Part shown: one piece after another, positions 43,497 through 52,091 of the stretch
Numbering within the stretch: the stretch's first letter is position 1
Layout: each line of letters opens with the position of its first letter
Source of the DNA: Fidelibacterota bacterium
Lineage (GTDB): Bacteria > Fidelibacterota > SORT01
Assembly (NCBI GenBank): GCA_022571215.1
Contig: JACZYG010000011.1
Location: 1 to 64,000, forward strand
DNA length: 64,000 bases
Reading direction: 5' to 3'
Translations under genes and position numbers: made by a program
Notes under the pieces: model-generated
Database searches by the model: none
What the model saw: only the letters and a program-made list of their open reading frames with translations
Told to the model about the DNA's origin: nothing

Positions 43497-43952
43497 ATGA
43501 GATTTTCCAGAGATCAGGTAAACAGAAGCAAAAGTGATTCTTTTCTTGCCTGGACCAATATTTCCCGTATTAACGCTGCAATTCAGATAAAGCTCGCTAA
43601 ATCATATAATAAATTTAATCTTACACAACCTCAATTTGAGGTCATCGCCCTGCTATGGGTAAATCCTGAAGGGCTTTCCCAAAAAGAAATAACCGAACGG
43701 CTTCAATGGACAAAGGGTAACACATCCGGGGTTCTCGTCCGATTGTTGGACAAAGAATTTGTTTCCAGAGAGATCCTGCCGGAGGATAAACGGATCCACC
43801 GGGTCATTCTAACGCATAAAGGCAGAAATCTCGCGGATAAGATTGTTCCCATTATAGAGAAAGAAATTACATACAAGTTCGATTCGATGCTAACAGTGAG
43901 AGAACGCAGAATGCTTAAAGAGATTCTCATTACAACGTTCGAGAATATTTAG
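43497..43952 (+). CDS. MarR-family transcriptional regulator
   Basis: 151 aa, winged-helix dimer type. Key regions: LTQPQFEVIALLWVNPEG, LSQKEITERLQWTKGNTSGV (recognition helix), and the wing EILPEDKRIHRVILTHKGR with the conserved D-x-R. Ligands of MarR proteins are usually small phenolic or lipophilic compounds, and the target regulon here is unknown. Palindromes over its own promoter suggest autorepression. The divergent YjbQ-SixA operon might be a target, since its start lies only 125 bp away. Confidence 0.9.
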   Translation: MRFSRDQVNRSKSDSFLAWTNISRINAAIQIKLAKSYNKFNLTQPQFEVIALLWVNPEGLSQKEITERLQWTKGNTSGVLVRLLDKEFVSREILPEDKRIHRVILTHKGRNLADKIVPIIEKEITYKFDSMLTVRERRMLKEILITTFENI

Positions 43953-43967
43953 CGGCGTAATATGAGA

Positions 43968-43995
43968 AAGGGACTACGCGGTGATAGTCCCTTTA
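43968..43995. terminator. terminator between the convergent marR and rseP genes
   Basis: Perfect 10-bp stem AAAGGGACTA / TAGTCCCTTT (43968-43977, 43986-43995) with an 8-base loop, situated between two convergent genes and usable in both directions. Confidence 0.65.
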
Positions 43996-44015
43996 AAAAA
44001 TCGTTCGATTATATT

Positions 44016-45074
44016 TTATCTTGACAGATCGTTGAATATCACGAGCGCTGCTATCACAAGAAAAATAGCAAATCCCACCTGCTGAATCATCATTTTTGTC
44101 TTGACCGCTAATGGACCCTTTTTTATCCACTCTATTATAATAACTATCAAATGACCGCCGTCAAACGCCGGTATCGGCAGTATATTCAGTATTGCAAGAT
44201 TTATGCTCAGAATCGCTATTAGATTGAAAAGACTGTCCATTCCCGATCTCGCGGAATCGCCGGCTAATTGCGCGATAAAGATAGGTCCTCCGACAGATTT
44301 GAACGACTCTTCTCCGGTCACCAACATCTTGAGTGAAGTAAGTGTTAGCCTTATCCAGAAGTAAGTTCTTCCTATCCCGGCTTGGATCGACTCGAAAAAT
44401 CCGGCATCTCTCATGGTGACCTCAGGTCTGATACCTATCATTCCGAGTTCTTCTATCCTGCCGTCTACCGGGACTTTTTCAGCGCGTGTCAGTATCTTTT
44501 CAGAGAAAAATTCACCATCTCTCTCCCAGCTGACCACAAGCTCGGTATTAGGGCGGGAATGAATATATTCGGTCATCTCATTCCAGGTGTTGATCGGATT
44601 TCCGTCTATGGAAACCACCTTATCACCGGCAACCACGCCTGCCTCGGAGGCAGGGAAGTCGGCTACTACTTCATCAACCACCGTAGATTGGCTGACCTCG
44701 CCGATTCCCATACTGAAAGTCAATACCGAAAAGATCAGCGCCGCCAAAATAATATTCATAATTACTCCCGCAGTAATTATAAATATCTTCTGCATGGGAG
44801 TTTTTGACATGAATTCCCATGGTTCTCCCTTTATGGTATCGCCATCCAGGGATTCGTCAATCATGCCCGCTAATTTCACATAACCCCCGAGCGGTATCCA
44901 TGAGATACGGTAGTCCGTATCGCCTATCTTCTTCCCGGCCATTCTTGGCCAAAAACCGAGTGAAAATACCTCCACCCTTACTTTTGAAATTTTTGCGGCA
45001 AAAAAATGTCCTAATTCATGTACTATAATCAGAATTCCTAAAACAGCAGCCGTCGCTAAAATCGTTATCAGCAA
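44016..45074 (-). CDS. rseP: site-2 protease RseP
   Basis: 352 aa. The zinc site HELGH is at residues 19-23 in the first transmembrane helix (IIVHELGHFFAAK), a PDZ domain occupies ~120-210 (FPASEAGVVAGDKVVSIDGN), and the second motif is NILPIPAFDGGHL. It cleaves membrane-embedded anti-sigma factors and leftover signal peptides. It is the last gene of the long minus-strand envelope operon and starts 20 bp after dxr, as in many bacteria. Confidence 0.94.
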   Translation of the reverse strand: MLITILATAAVLGILIIVHELGHFFAAKISKVRVEVFSLGFWPRMAGKKIGDTDYRISWIPLGGYVKLAGMIDESLDGDTIKGEPWEFMSKTPMQKIFIITAGVIMNIILAALIFSVLTFSMGIGEVSQSTVVDEVVADFPASEAGVVAGDKVVSIDGNPINTWNEMTEYIHSRPNTELVVSWERDGEFFSEKILTRAEKVPVDGRIEELGMIGIRPEVTMRDAGFFESIQAGIGRTYFWIRLTLTSLKMLVTGEESFKSVGGPIFIAQLAGDSARSGMDSLFNLIAILSINLAILNILPIPAFDGGHLIVIIIEWIKKGPLAVKTKMMIQQVGFAIFLVIAALVIFNDLSR

Positions 45075-45093
45075 AATATTCCTTCCATATTAT

Positions 45094-46242
45094 TTATGTC
45101 CATTCATCCCGAACCAGTTCGGTTATGTTCGTTTCAATTTCGAGCAGTTCTTCAAACGACGGTTCGTTTATAATCTCAACCGATTGAAGCACTTTATCAA
45201 TCGCAATCGCGATGTCGGTGAACTTTATCTTCTCTTCAAGAAAGAGGTTCACCGCCGATTCGTTGGCAACATTTAGCACCGCCGGAGCCGACCCTCCCAT
45301 CTCCAATGCCTTAAACGCTAAAGCGGGGCAGGGGAACCTCTTAAAATCAGGCTCTTCAAATGTCAACGTTTTTACTTCTCTCATGTCCGTTTGTTCCCAG
45401 GCTACATCCTCGCGTTCAGGATAAGTCAACGCATATTGTATCGGAAGTTTCATATCCGGCAATCCAAGCTGCGCTTTTATTGAACCATCCTTAAATTCAA
45501 CCATAGAATGTATTATTGACTGAGGATGAATTACAATATCAATCCGCTCATGTGGAATGTTAAAAAGCCAATACGCCTCGATCACTTCAAGACCTTTATT
45601 CATAAGTGTCGCTGAATCAATTGTAACTTTTTTGCCCATTTTCCAATTAGGATGCGCCAATGCTTCCTTGACGGATATATTCTCAAATTCATTGATCGGC
45701 TTTGTTCTGAACGGACCGCCCGAAGCGGTCAAAATAAGCTTTTTCACGCTCTCCATCTTCTCACCGGTGAGACACTGCCATATCGCTGAATGCTCGCTAT
45801 CTACGGGATATAGCTGAGCTCCTGTCCGCTCCATGATCCGGTTTATCAGCAAGCCGCCCATTACCAGACTCTCTTTATTGGATAATGCGATAATTCTTCC
45901 CGCTTCCGCCGCTCTTACCGTTGGTTCAAGACCTGCGCTCCCTACTATTCCGTTTAACAGAATATCCGCGTCATCTCTTCCGGCCAATTCCGCGACACCC
46001 TCGCGTCCTGTCAAGACCTCTATTTCCTTCCCCACTGCGTTTTTAAGCTCTTCTTTCAGATTTTCGTCTACGATAGCGACAGCCTTTACTCTGAATTCCA
46101 ATGCTTGCTGGGCTAACTTTTCCCATTGAGTACCCGCCGCTAAGTATCTCACCTGAAACTTGCTCTCCAACGACCTTACGACGTTCAGGGCATTAACGCC
46201 GATTGAGCCTGTGGAACCGAGTATGGTAAGAATCTTTTTCAT
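45094..46242 (-). CDS. dxr: 1-deoxy-D-xylulose 5-phosphate reductoisomerase
   Basis: 382 aa. NADPH site TILGSTGSIGVNALNVVR, substrate and metal region ALSNKESLVMGG, PVDSEHSAIWQCL, LTASGGPFRT and NWKMGKKVTIDSATLMNKGLE. It makes 2-C-methyl-D-erythritol 4-phosphate, the committed step of the MEP isoprenoid pathway, which feeds undecaprenyl carrier synthesis by UppS encoded upstream in the same operon. It is 2 bp from the preceding outer-membrane gene. Confidence 0.96.
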   Translation of the reverse strand: MKKILTILGSTGSIGVNALNVVRSLESKFQVRYLAAGTQWEKLAQQALEFRVKAVAIVDENLKEELKNAVGKEIEVLTGREGVAELAGRDDADILLNGIVGSAGLEPTVRAAEAGRIIALSNKESLVMGGLLINRIMERTGAQLYPVDSEHSAIWQCLTGEKMESVKKLILTASGGPFRTKPINEFENISVKEALAHPNWKMGKKVTIDSATLMNKGLEVIEAYWLFNIPHERIDIVIHPQSIIHSMVEFKDGSIKAQLGLPDMKLPIQYALTYPEREDVAWEQTDMREVKTLTFEEPDFKRFPCPALAFKALEMGGSAPAVLNVANESAVNLFLEEKIKFTDIAIAIDKVLQSVEIINEPSFEELLEIETNITELVRDEWT

Positions 46243-46244
46243 TC

Positions 46245-46985
46245 TTAAAGCCTGACTCCTAATCCAATATTCAATCGCCTGCTCTGTCCCTGTTGAAATT
46301 GCAGAAATGAAAAGAAAACCTTACCAAGATTTTGAGATATTCCCACTGCCACCCAGCTTTGAGTTCGTTCGATATTTTCGTTTTTTTCATTTAGCAGGTT
46401 GCCTTCATCTTTCACCGCTATTCTCATCTCGGAAAAATCAGCCCCTATAGATGCTTTGAAAGATGTTGATTCCCTTATCTTCAGTAAATCCAAATGGAGT
46501 GTCATATCCCATATTCTGAAATCTTCGGGTCCCCTAAGCGCGTTTACCATCACACCAAAAGAAATTCCCTTATCCCCCTTTTCATTTGAATACGTTCTGT
46601 ACCTTAATCCGAATCCGGTTATTACCACTGCCCTGTTTCCGATATTAATGGAACTGAATTTTCCTGAAAGTTCCACTCTCGGGTCTACACTAAGCGCTAT
46701 ATTGAACATAGGAAGTGAAAACCGATCAACGTCGTTCATCGGTCCTACCGATAATTCGCTCGACACAAAATTCGTCCCTTCGTTCACGCTAATCCTGATC
46801 TCACCCGGCTGAAGAAATCCAACATCACCGGTAAAAGATCCACCTATTGCAAATGGAAGCAGTGTCGCCAAAGGATTGACCTTTTCCCTGAAATAAGCAT
46901 CTGTAAGCATATTCAGATCCAGATCTTGTCCATATAGCTGCGGAACGATAACTACAATAATAAGAATACAGACTGTTGATTTCAT
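46245..46985 (-). CDS. secreted beta-barrel-like protein, function unknown
   Basis: 246 aa. A signal peptide ends at LYGQ (residue ~20). The rest consists of alternating strands with polar/hydrophobic periodicity (VELSGKFSSINIGNRAVVI, RYRTYSNEKGDKGISFGVMV) and ends in RRLNIGLGVRL, an outer-membrane-barrel-like terminus. It abuts the lipoate ligase gene (sharing base 46985) and is three bases from dxr, so it is part of the envelope operon. No family is recognised. Confidence 0.6.
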   Translation of the reverse strand: MKSTVCILIIVVIVPQLYGQDLDLNMLTDAYFREKVNPLATLLPFAIGGSFTGDVGFLQPGEIRISVNEGTNFVSSELSVGPMNDVDRFSLPMFNIALSVDPRVELSGKFSSINIGNRAVVITGFGLRYRTYSNEKGDKGISFGVMVNALRGPEDFRIWDMTLHLDLLKIRESTSFKASIGADFSEMRIAVKDEGNLLNEKNENIERTQSWVAVGISQNLGKVFFSFLQFQQGQSRRLNIGLGVRL

Positions 46986-47803
46986 TAAGCTAATTCTGTT
47001 TCTACAAGCTGCGAAAACTCAAATTTTCGCTCTTGCTCTTTAACCGTTCTTAACATCCGTTCCGATATTTCCTTTTCATCTATAGTTATTTGAAACTCAC
47101 GGGAAAATGAATCACGAAGGGGAATAATCAATTCCATCGGATCGACTGTCCTTCCAAGGATATCAGAGAGATTGTTTGTCTTCAAATCCAATTCATGCTT
47201 CATAGATCGCTTCCGGTCATCACTGATATTTAGATAATCTACTATCTCTTTATGCTTATCCCCGAGTAATATTGATCCATGGATAAGGAGCGAATTTGGA
47301 TATTTTTTACCCGCGCTCCCGACTATTTTTCTTCCATCAGATTCGAGTTCCGTTCGAGCCGAAGCCGTAAAGCATGAAGTTTTATCTGATTTAGGGCTTA
47401 ACTCACTTCGGTTGGGAACCGTGTCCACTAAATCGCTTTGAACGCCTACTGTTGCTAATCCCTCCGCTATTGCGGAGTGCACCTTCATGTATGCCTCTTT
47501 CAATGTTATTTGTTCTTGTCTTAGCACTAAAGAATAGGTGAGCTCTTCGGAATGGAATATTGCCCTTCCACCCGTCGGTCTCCGAACTATATCCACTCCG
47601 TTTTCGAAACAGTAGTCTCTATTTATGATGGTCAGAGATTGGTGATATCCGATTGAAACTGCGTATGGATTCCAGCTGTAGAATCTTAGAAAAGAAGGCG
47701 TATTTTTCTGACGGGCAATCTGATCATCCAATGCCATGTTGAATACCCCTGATGAAGACGCAGTCGTTGAGAATCCCCAATTATTCAGAACCAATGACAC
47801 CAC
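46985..47803 (-). CDS. lipoate-protein ligase / octanoyltransferase family (LplA/LipM-like)
   Basis: 272 aa. The biotin/lipoyl transferase fold is marked by FYSWNPYAVSIGYHQ, DIVRRPTGGRAIFHSEELTY and a Lys in GRKIVGSAGKK that may be the lysine ligating the lipoyl adenylate. The start overlaps the lpxA end by 23 bases; a shorter form from Met23 is possible. It attaches lipoate or octanoate to lipoyl domains. Its position inside an lpx operon is odd, and the choice between ligase and octanoyl transferase cannot be made from sequence alone. Confidence 0.8.
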   Translation of the reverse strand: MVSLVLNNWGFSTTASSSGVFNMALDDQIARQKNTPSFLRFYSWNPYAVSIGYHQSLTIINRDYCFENGVDIVRRPTGGRAIFHSEELTYSLVLRQEQITLKEAYMKVHSAIAEGLATVGVQSDLVDTVPNRSELSPKSDKTSCFTASARTELESDGRKIVGSAGKKYPNSLLIHGSILLGDKHKEIVDYLNISDDRKRSMKHELDLKTNNLSDILGRTVDPMELIIPLRDSFSREFQITIDEKEISERMLRTVKEQERKFEFSQLVETELA

Positions 47804-48563
47804 GAGTTGAAGCCTCGAAAAATTCTATGATATTTTTTACTTCAGGTATCAAATTATCATTGGATTTAAGAGCAGCCAATCCTTCTTGAAGTTTACTGTT
47901 TTTCCCGTATATCTGTTTGTAGGCGACCGACAGCGCTTTTATGGTCTCCCGTGAAAATCCATTTCGCTTTAAGCCTATCAAATTCAGGGTTCGATATACC
48001 ATAGGTTCACCTGTTGCTATAACATAAGGCGGAATGCTCTTGAGCGCCCTGTAGCCTCCTCCTATGAACGAATATCTCCCGATTCGCACGAATTGATGTA
48101 TCGGGGTCATCCCGCCGACCGTTACATGATCTTCTATGATCACATGCCCGCCCATATTAATCCCATTTGCAAGGATAACTTTATTTCCGATGACACAATC
48201 ATGCGCAACATGAACATAAGCCATAATCAAAGAGTCATTGCCTATCAGAGTAACGCCTGAAGCCTCCGTGCCCCTATTGAGAGTGGCAAATTCCCTTATA
48301 ATAGTGTCATTGCCTATTTCGAGTGTAGTTTTCTCTCCATGAAATTTTAAGTCCTGGGGAATCAGACCGAGTGCGGCTCCTTTAAATATTTGACATTTCC
48401 CGCCTATGCGGGTTCCTTCCGCTATCAAAACATGGGAACCAATATTCGTATTTTCTCCGATCAGGGTATCCGACTCAATAACAGTGTAAGGACCGACCTT
48501 GACACCGTCATTTAAGACGGCATTCTTATCTACAATTGCGGTTGGATGAACATCAATTGACAT
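47781..48563 (-). CDS. lpxA: acyl-ACP:UDP-GlcNAc O-acyltransferase
   Basis: 260 aa, left-handed beta helix of hexapeptide repeats (VHPTAIVDKNAVLNDGVKVG) with the catalytic His region MAYVHVAHDCVIGN (His ~125) and the C-terminal helical domain (LKRNGFSRETIKALSVAYK). It starts lipid A synthesis by acylating UDP-GlcNAc. It is directly downstream of lpxC-fabZ with 2 bp between, so the operon makes the first lipid A enzymes in one transcript. Confidence 0.96.
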   Translation of the reverse strand: MSIDVHPTAIVDKNAVLNDGVKVGPYTVIESDTLIGENTNIGSHVLIAEGTRIGGKCQIFKGAALGLIPQDLKFHGEKTTLEIGNDTIIREFATLNRGTEASGVTLIGNDSLIMAYVHVAHDCVIGNKVILANGINMGGHVIIEDHVTVGGMTPIHQFVRIGRYSFIGGGYRALKSIPPYVIATGEPMVYRTLNLIGLKRNGFSRETIKALSVAYKQIYGKNSKLQEGLAALKSNDNLIPEVKNIIEFFEASTRGVIGSE

Positions 48564-48565
48564 AA

Positions 48566-49975
48566 TTAAGCATTTGAGTCCATGATGACCGCGGTCATTT
48601 CCGCGGAGGCTACGACCTTATCATCAACATACGCTTTCCCCTTCATCTTACAGGTAGTTTTAAAAACCTTCGTAAGTTCAATCTCCATTCTGATTTGGTC
48701 GCCGGGCGTAACGACTTTACGGAATTTTACTTTATCTATTCCGGTAAAATAGATCAGCTTGTCAGAAGGATTTTCCATCCCGTGCAACATCAATATTCCG
48801 CCTGCCTGAGCCATTGCTTCAACTATCAATACTCCGGGCATGACCGGCTGGTCCGGGAAATGCCCGTTGAAGAACGGTTCATTCCTGGTAACGTTTTTAA
48901 TCGCTACAATATTTTTACCGGGCGTAATATCTAAGACCCTATCCACGAGAAGTAATGGATATCTGTGAGGTAAGATTTTTTCAATCGCTCGAATATCGAA
49001 GATCTCGCCGGATTTCTTTTTAGATTGGAATTTCTTTGTTATTTCCTTTTTTTCAAGGATCTTTGATAGCCTTTTAACAAGCATCACGTTTGTCAAGTGA
49101 CCGCTGCGAGCAGCGAGAATATGAGCTTTTATTGGCATTCCTAAAAGCGCCAAATCTCCTATCAGATCAAGAGTCTTGTGTCTTACCGGTTCGTTCTCAA
49201 ACCGCAATTTTTTTCCATTCAGGATTCCTGATTCGGGAACCGTAACTTTTCCCTTAATATCTAATAGTTTCTTGAGTTGTTTCATATCTTTGCTTCCGAG
49301 TTTCCTGTCAACCACTACGATAGCGTTATTCAGATTTCCACCCCTGATGAGACCTGCTTTGTGAAGTTCTTCAACCTCGTGCAGAAAGCAAAACGTCCTC
49401 GCGGGAGCGAATTCCTTAACAAACTCTTTTTCTAACGAATACATCGATGTATATTTTTTACCGATGGCGGGATTTTCGTAATCAACAAGGAATGTTATCC
49501 GAAATTCCTCTGAAGGCAAGACCACTATTTCCGCATTCCGATTAGGTTGTGAAACAGTGATCGGTTCGTCAACGCGAAAGTATTTTCTTATCTCCGATTG
49601 TTCTACAAATCCGGCTTTTAGCAAAACATCAACAAACGGTTTTGCGCTTCCATCACCTACCGGTGGTTCCTTATTCGTAAGTTCCACATAGACATTATCT
49701 ATTTGTAAGCCGGAAATGGCGCTCAATACATGCTCAACAGTATGAATCCGGACTCCATTCTGTTCTATGCTTGTCCCCCTGTTTAGATCCACCACATTAC
49801 TGATATGCGGAATAATTTCAGGGCTGTTTTCGAGGTCGGTGCGGACAAATCGAATACCATGGTTAACGGGCGCAGGTCTAAACGTCACTCTGCTTTTCAA
49901 ACCTGTGTGAAGTCCCACCCCTGAAAAATGCACGGGGTTGGCTATCGTTCTTTGATATTCATTCATCCTTAGCAA
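48566..49975 (-). CDS. lpxC-fabZ: fused LpxC (UDP-acyl-GlcNAc deacetylase) and FabZ (hydroxyacyl-ACP dehydratase)
   Basis: 469 aa, a bifunctional fusion. Residues 1-~310 are Lpx[14 protein letters not shown] (zinc His), [18 protein letters not shown] (His-Asp zinc/catalytic) and [10 protein letters not shown]. Residues ~320-469 are Fab[42 protein letters not shown]. It couples lipid A deacetylation with the dehydratase of fatty-acid synthesis, whose balance controls lipid A. The fusion is known from Bacteroidota and related FCB phyla and is the strongest taxonomic clue in the window. Confidence 0.96.
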   Translation of the reverse strand: MLRMNEYQRTIANPVHFSGVGLHTGLKSRVTFRPAPVNHGIRFVRTDLENSPEIIPHISNVVDLNRGTSIEQNGVRIHTVEHVLSAISGLQIDNVYVELTNKEPPVGDGSAKPFVDVLLKAGFVEQSEIRKYFRVDEPITVSQPNRNAEIVVLPSEEFRITFLVDYENPAIGKKYTSMYSLEKEFVKEFAPARTFCFLHEVEELHKAGLIRGGNLNNAIVVVDRKLGSKDMKQLKKLLDIKGKVTVPESGILNGKKLRFENEPVRHKTLDLIGDLALLGMPIKAHILAARSGHLTNVMLVKRLSKILEKKEITKKFQSKKKSGEIFDIRAIEKILPHRYPLLLVDRVLDITPGKNIVAIKNVTRNEPFFNGHFPDQPVMPGVLIVEAMAQAGGILMLHGMENPSDKLIYFTGIDKVKFRKVVTPGDQIRMEIELTKVFKTTCKMKGKAYVDDKVVASAEMTAVIMDSNA

Positions 49976-50996
49976 ACCTCTCTTTGATTTTTAATACTTC
50001 ATTTTCCAATTCTTTTATCCTCTTAACTAATTTGGGGAGCCTGCTTAAATTTGCGTCATTTGCCAATGCTTTAGAATGAATTCGAGCCGGATACCCGGAT
50101 ATTGTAACACCGTCAGGAAAGGATTTTGTCACTCCGGCTCGAGCGCCTATTTTTACGCCATCGCCTATTTTTATATGTCCGACTAAACCTGCTTGTCCAC
50201 CGATCTGGACTCCGCTACCGATCTTTGTGCTGCCGGATATTCCAACCTGACTGATGATTATAGTATATTCGCCAATCTCAACATTATGTGCCACTTGAAT
50301 CTGGTTATCGAGCTTAGCGCCTCTTCTTATCAGTGTGGCTCCCATAGTTCCCCTATCCACACAACAGTTAGCGCCTATGGACACATCGCTTTCGATGATT
50401 ACAGTTCCTACCTGGGGTACTTTAAATATTTTACCGTTTTCCGGCAGATAGCCAAATCCTTCTGACCCTATTACGGTACAGGAACCAATTACTACCCGAT
50501 CACCGATAGTGGTGCCGGATACGATCACAGCTCCGGGATTGACTGTGCACTCTTCGCCGATGCTAACGTCACTGTCTATGAAAACGTTTTCCATAATGCA
50601 ACAATTTTTACCCAGTCGCGCGCCGTTTTTTATTACGCTTCCCGCGCCCACAAAACTACCCTCACCTACTTCCGCGTTCTCCCCGATGATAGCAGTTGAT
50701 TCAATATTTTTCGGATACTCTTTTGGCGGATGAAAATATGCTAATATCTTAGCTTTTGCAATCTGCACATCTGTTACCCTAATTGCGGGGATTGCCGGGG
50801 CTTTCATATCTTCAGAAATTATTACCGCCGTCGCTTCAGAGGATTTCAGGATTTCAGCGTATTTGTTATTTGCCAAGAAAGTTATCTGTCCGGGATAGGA
50901 AGACTCTATCTCGGATATTCCGTCAATTTCAACAGTTCCTTCTCCCACGAGTTCACCGCCGAGAAGCTCACACAGCTCCGATAGGTGAACCGGCAC
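49959..50996 (-). CDS. lpxD: UDP-3-O-acylglucosamine N-acyltransferase
   Basis: 345 aa. An N-terminal uridine-binding domain (~1-100), then a long left-handed beta helix of hexapeptide repeats, and the catalytic-His region [20 protein letters not shown] (His ~240). It adds the N-linked hydroxyacyl chain in lipid A synthesis. The gene overlaps lpxC-fabZ by 17 bases and follows the skp gene by 2 bp. Confidence 0.95.
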   Translation of the reverse strand: MPVHLSELCELLGGELVGEGTVEIDGISEIESSYPGQITFLANNKYAEILKSSEATAVIISEDMKAPAIPAIRVTDVQIAKAKILAYFHPPKEYPKNIESTAIIGENAEVGEGSFVGAGSVIKNGARLGKNCCIMENVFIDSDVSIGEECTVNPGAVIVSGTTIGDRVVIGSCTVIGSEGFGYLPENGKIFKVPQVGTVIIESDVSIGANCCVDRGTMGATLIRRGAKLDNQIQVAHNVEIGEYTIIISQVGISGSTKIGSGVQIGGQAGLVGHIKIGDGVKIGARAGVTKSFPDGVTISGYPARIHSKALANDANLSRLPKLVKRIKELENEVLKIKERFAKDE

Positions 50997-50998
50997 TG

Positions 50999-51544
50999 TT
51001 ACTTTTTCCTGGAAGACTTACCAATACCCGTTCTTAGTCTTTCAAGAACTTTATCAGTTAAGTCGTTCTCTATTTTCTTAAATGGAATTGTTCCACGGGC
51101 GGCATCAAATACCATTTCATATCCTTCTTCATCTGCTATCTCGCTTAGAGCGATTATTATATCGTCCATGGATTTTTGAGTGAGCTGCTTTTGAGTCTGA
51201 TATATCGTGCCTCCCGGACCAAATGTCTGTTCCGTGGATTTACGGATTTTTTCCTGCTTCCCGGCTATCTCCTTGTCCTTCTGCGCAAGCCTGGAGCTGC
51301 TCCAGGTAAAACGACCTTTATCTCTTTCGTTTTGAAGGCTATCGAGCTGCGCCCATAGATATTGCAGATCTTTTTCGGCCTTTGCTGCTTCCTTCTCAAA
51401 CTTCTGCTTTGCAAATTTAAACTCTTCAAACTTTTCGAAGATCTGTTCACTATCAATATAACCTATCTTCGTTTGAGCGGTTGCCGCCGCTGAAAATATC
51501 AAAAAAACCGACAGTGTTATGAGGCATAATTTAACTATATTCAT
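50999..51544 (-). CDS. OmpH/Skp-like periplasmic chaperone (second copy)
   Basis: 181 aa. A signal peptide ends at AAATAQ, followed by a small beta strand TKIGYIDSEQIFEKFEEFKF and a long coiled coil (~45-125) forming the Skp 'tentacles'. The C-terminus is DAARGTIPFKKIENDLTDKV. It holds unfolded outer-membrane proteins for BamA. It is the second of two tandem Skp paralogues, with only moderate similarity to the other; they may act on different client proteins. Confidence 0.85.
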   Translation of the reverse strand: MNIVKLCLITLSVFLIFSAAATAQTKIGYIDSEQIFEKFEEFKFAKQKFEKEAAKAEKDLQYLWAQLDSLQNERDKGRFTWSSSRLAQKDKEIAGKQEKIRKSTEQTFGPGGTIYQTQKQLTQKSMDDIIIALSEIADEEGYEMVFDAARGTIPFKKIENDLTDKVLERLRTGIGKSSRKK

Positions 51545-51551
51545 AAATTTT

Positions 51552-52064
51552 TTACTCGAATTTTTTTCTCATTTCGAACAATATCTGTTCAGTAAGATCT
51601 CTTCCGCCGGAAGCAAAGAGAATACTATTTACTGTGTTGTCATATATTAGCATAAAATTTTCATCGATACCCAACTTCCTTATTGTTTCGTTAAATCCAA
51701 GAAGGATTGGCGCCTTCAGATCATTTTCTTTTTGGAGTATCTCTTGTTGACGCGTGATACCGGTTCTTTGATAGTCACGGGATATCTGTTCGATCTTCTC
51801 TTGTAATTGGGTCCTCATTGTTTCCGTCAGCATCATTTGATTCTGTAATACTCCACTCAAACTATCCGCCTCAGTCAACATACGTTGGAGTTCAAATTCC
51901 GCGTTTTCCTTCATCTGAAGTAGACTCTTATCGGCGTTCTGCCAACTTTTAAGGTCCGTCAACACCTTTACTTTGTCTACATAGCCTATCTTCACTGACT
52001 GACCGAAGACCGCCGATTGCAAAATAATTAATAAAAGCATCGATAACAAAATTATTTTTTTCAA
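51552..52064 (-). CDS. OmpH/Skp-like periplasmic chaperone (first copy)
   Basis: 170 aa. Signal peptide (LQSAVFGQ), a strand SVKIGYVDKVKVLTDLKSWQ, an alpha-helical coiled-coil body with many Gln and Glu (MLTEADSLSGVLQNQMML), and a final FASGGRDLTEQILFEMRKKF. It carries the Skp/OmpH signature and lies just downstream of bamA, in front of the second paralogue; separated by 7 bp. Confidence 0.85.
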   Translation of the reverse strand: MKKIILLSMLLLIILQSAVFGQSVKIGYVDKVKVLTDLKSWQNADKSLLQMKENAEFELQRMLTEADSLSGVLQNQMMLTETMRTQLQEKIEQISRDYQRTGITRQQEILQKENDLKAPILLGFNETIRKLGIDENFMLIYDNTVNSILFASGGRDLTEQILFEMRKKFE

Positions 52065-52091
52065 TATTTACTCCCTCGGATTATATAATTG

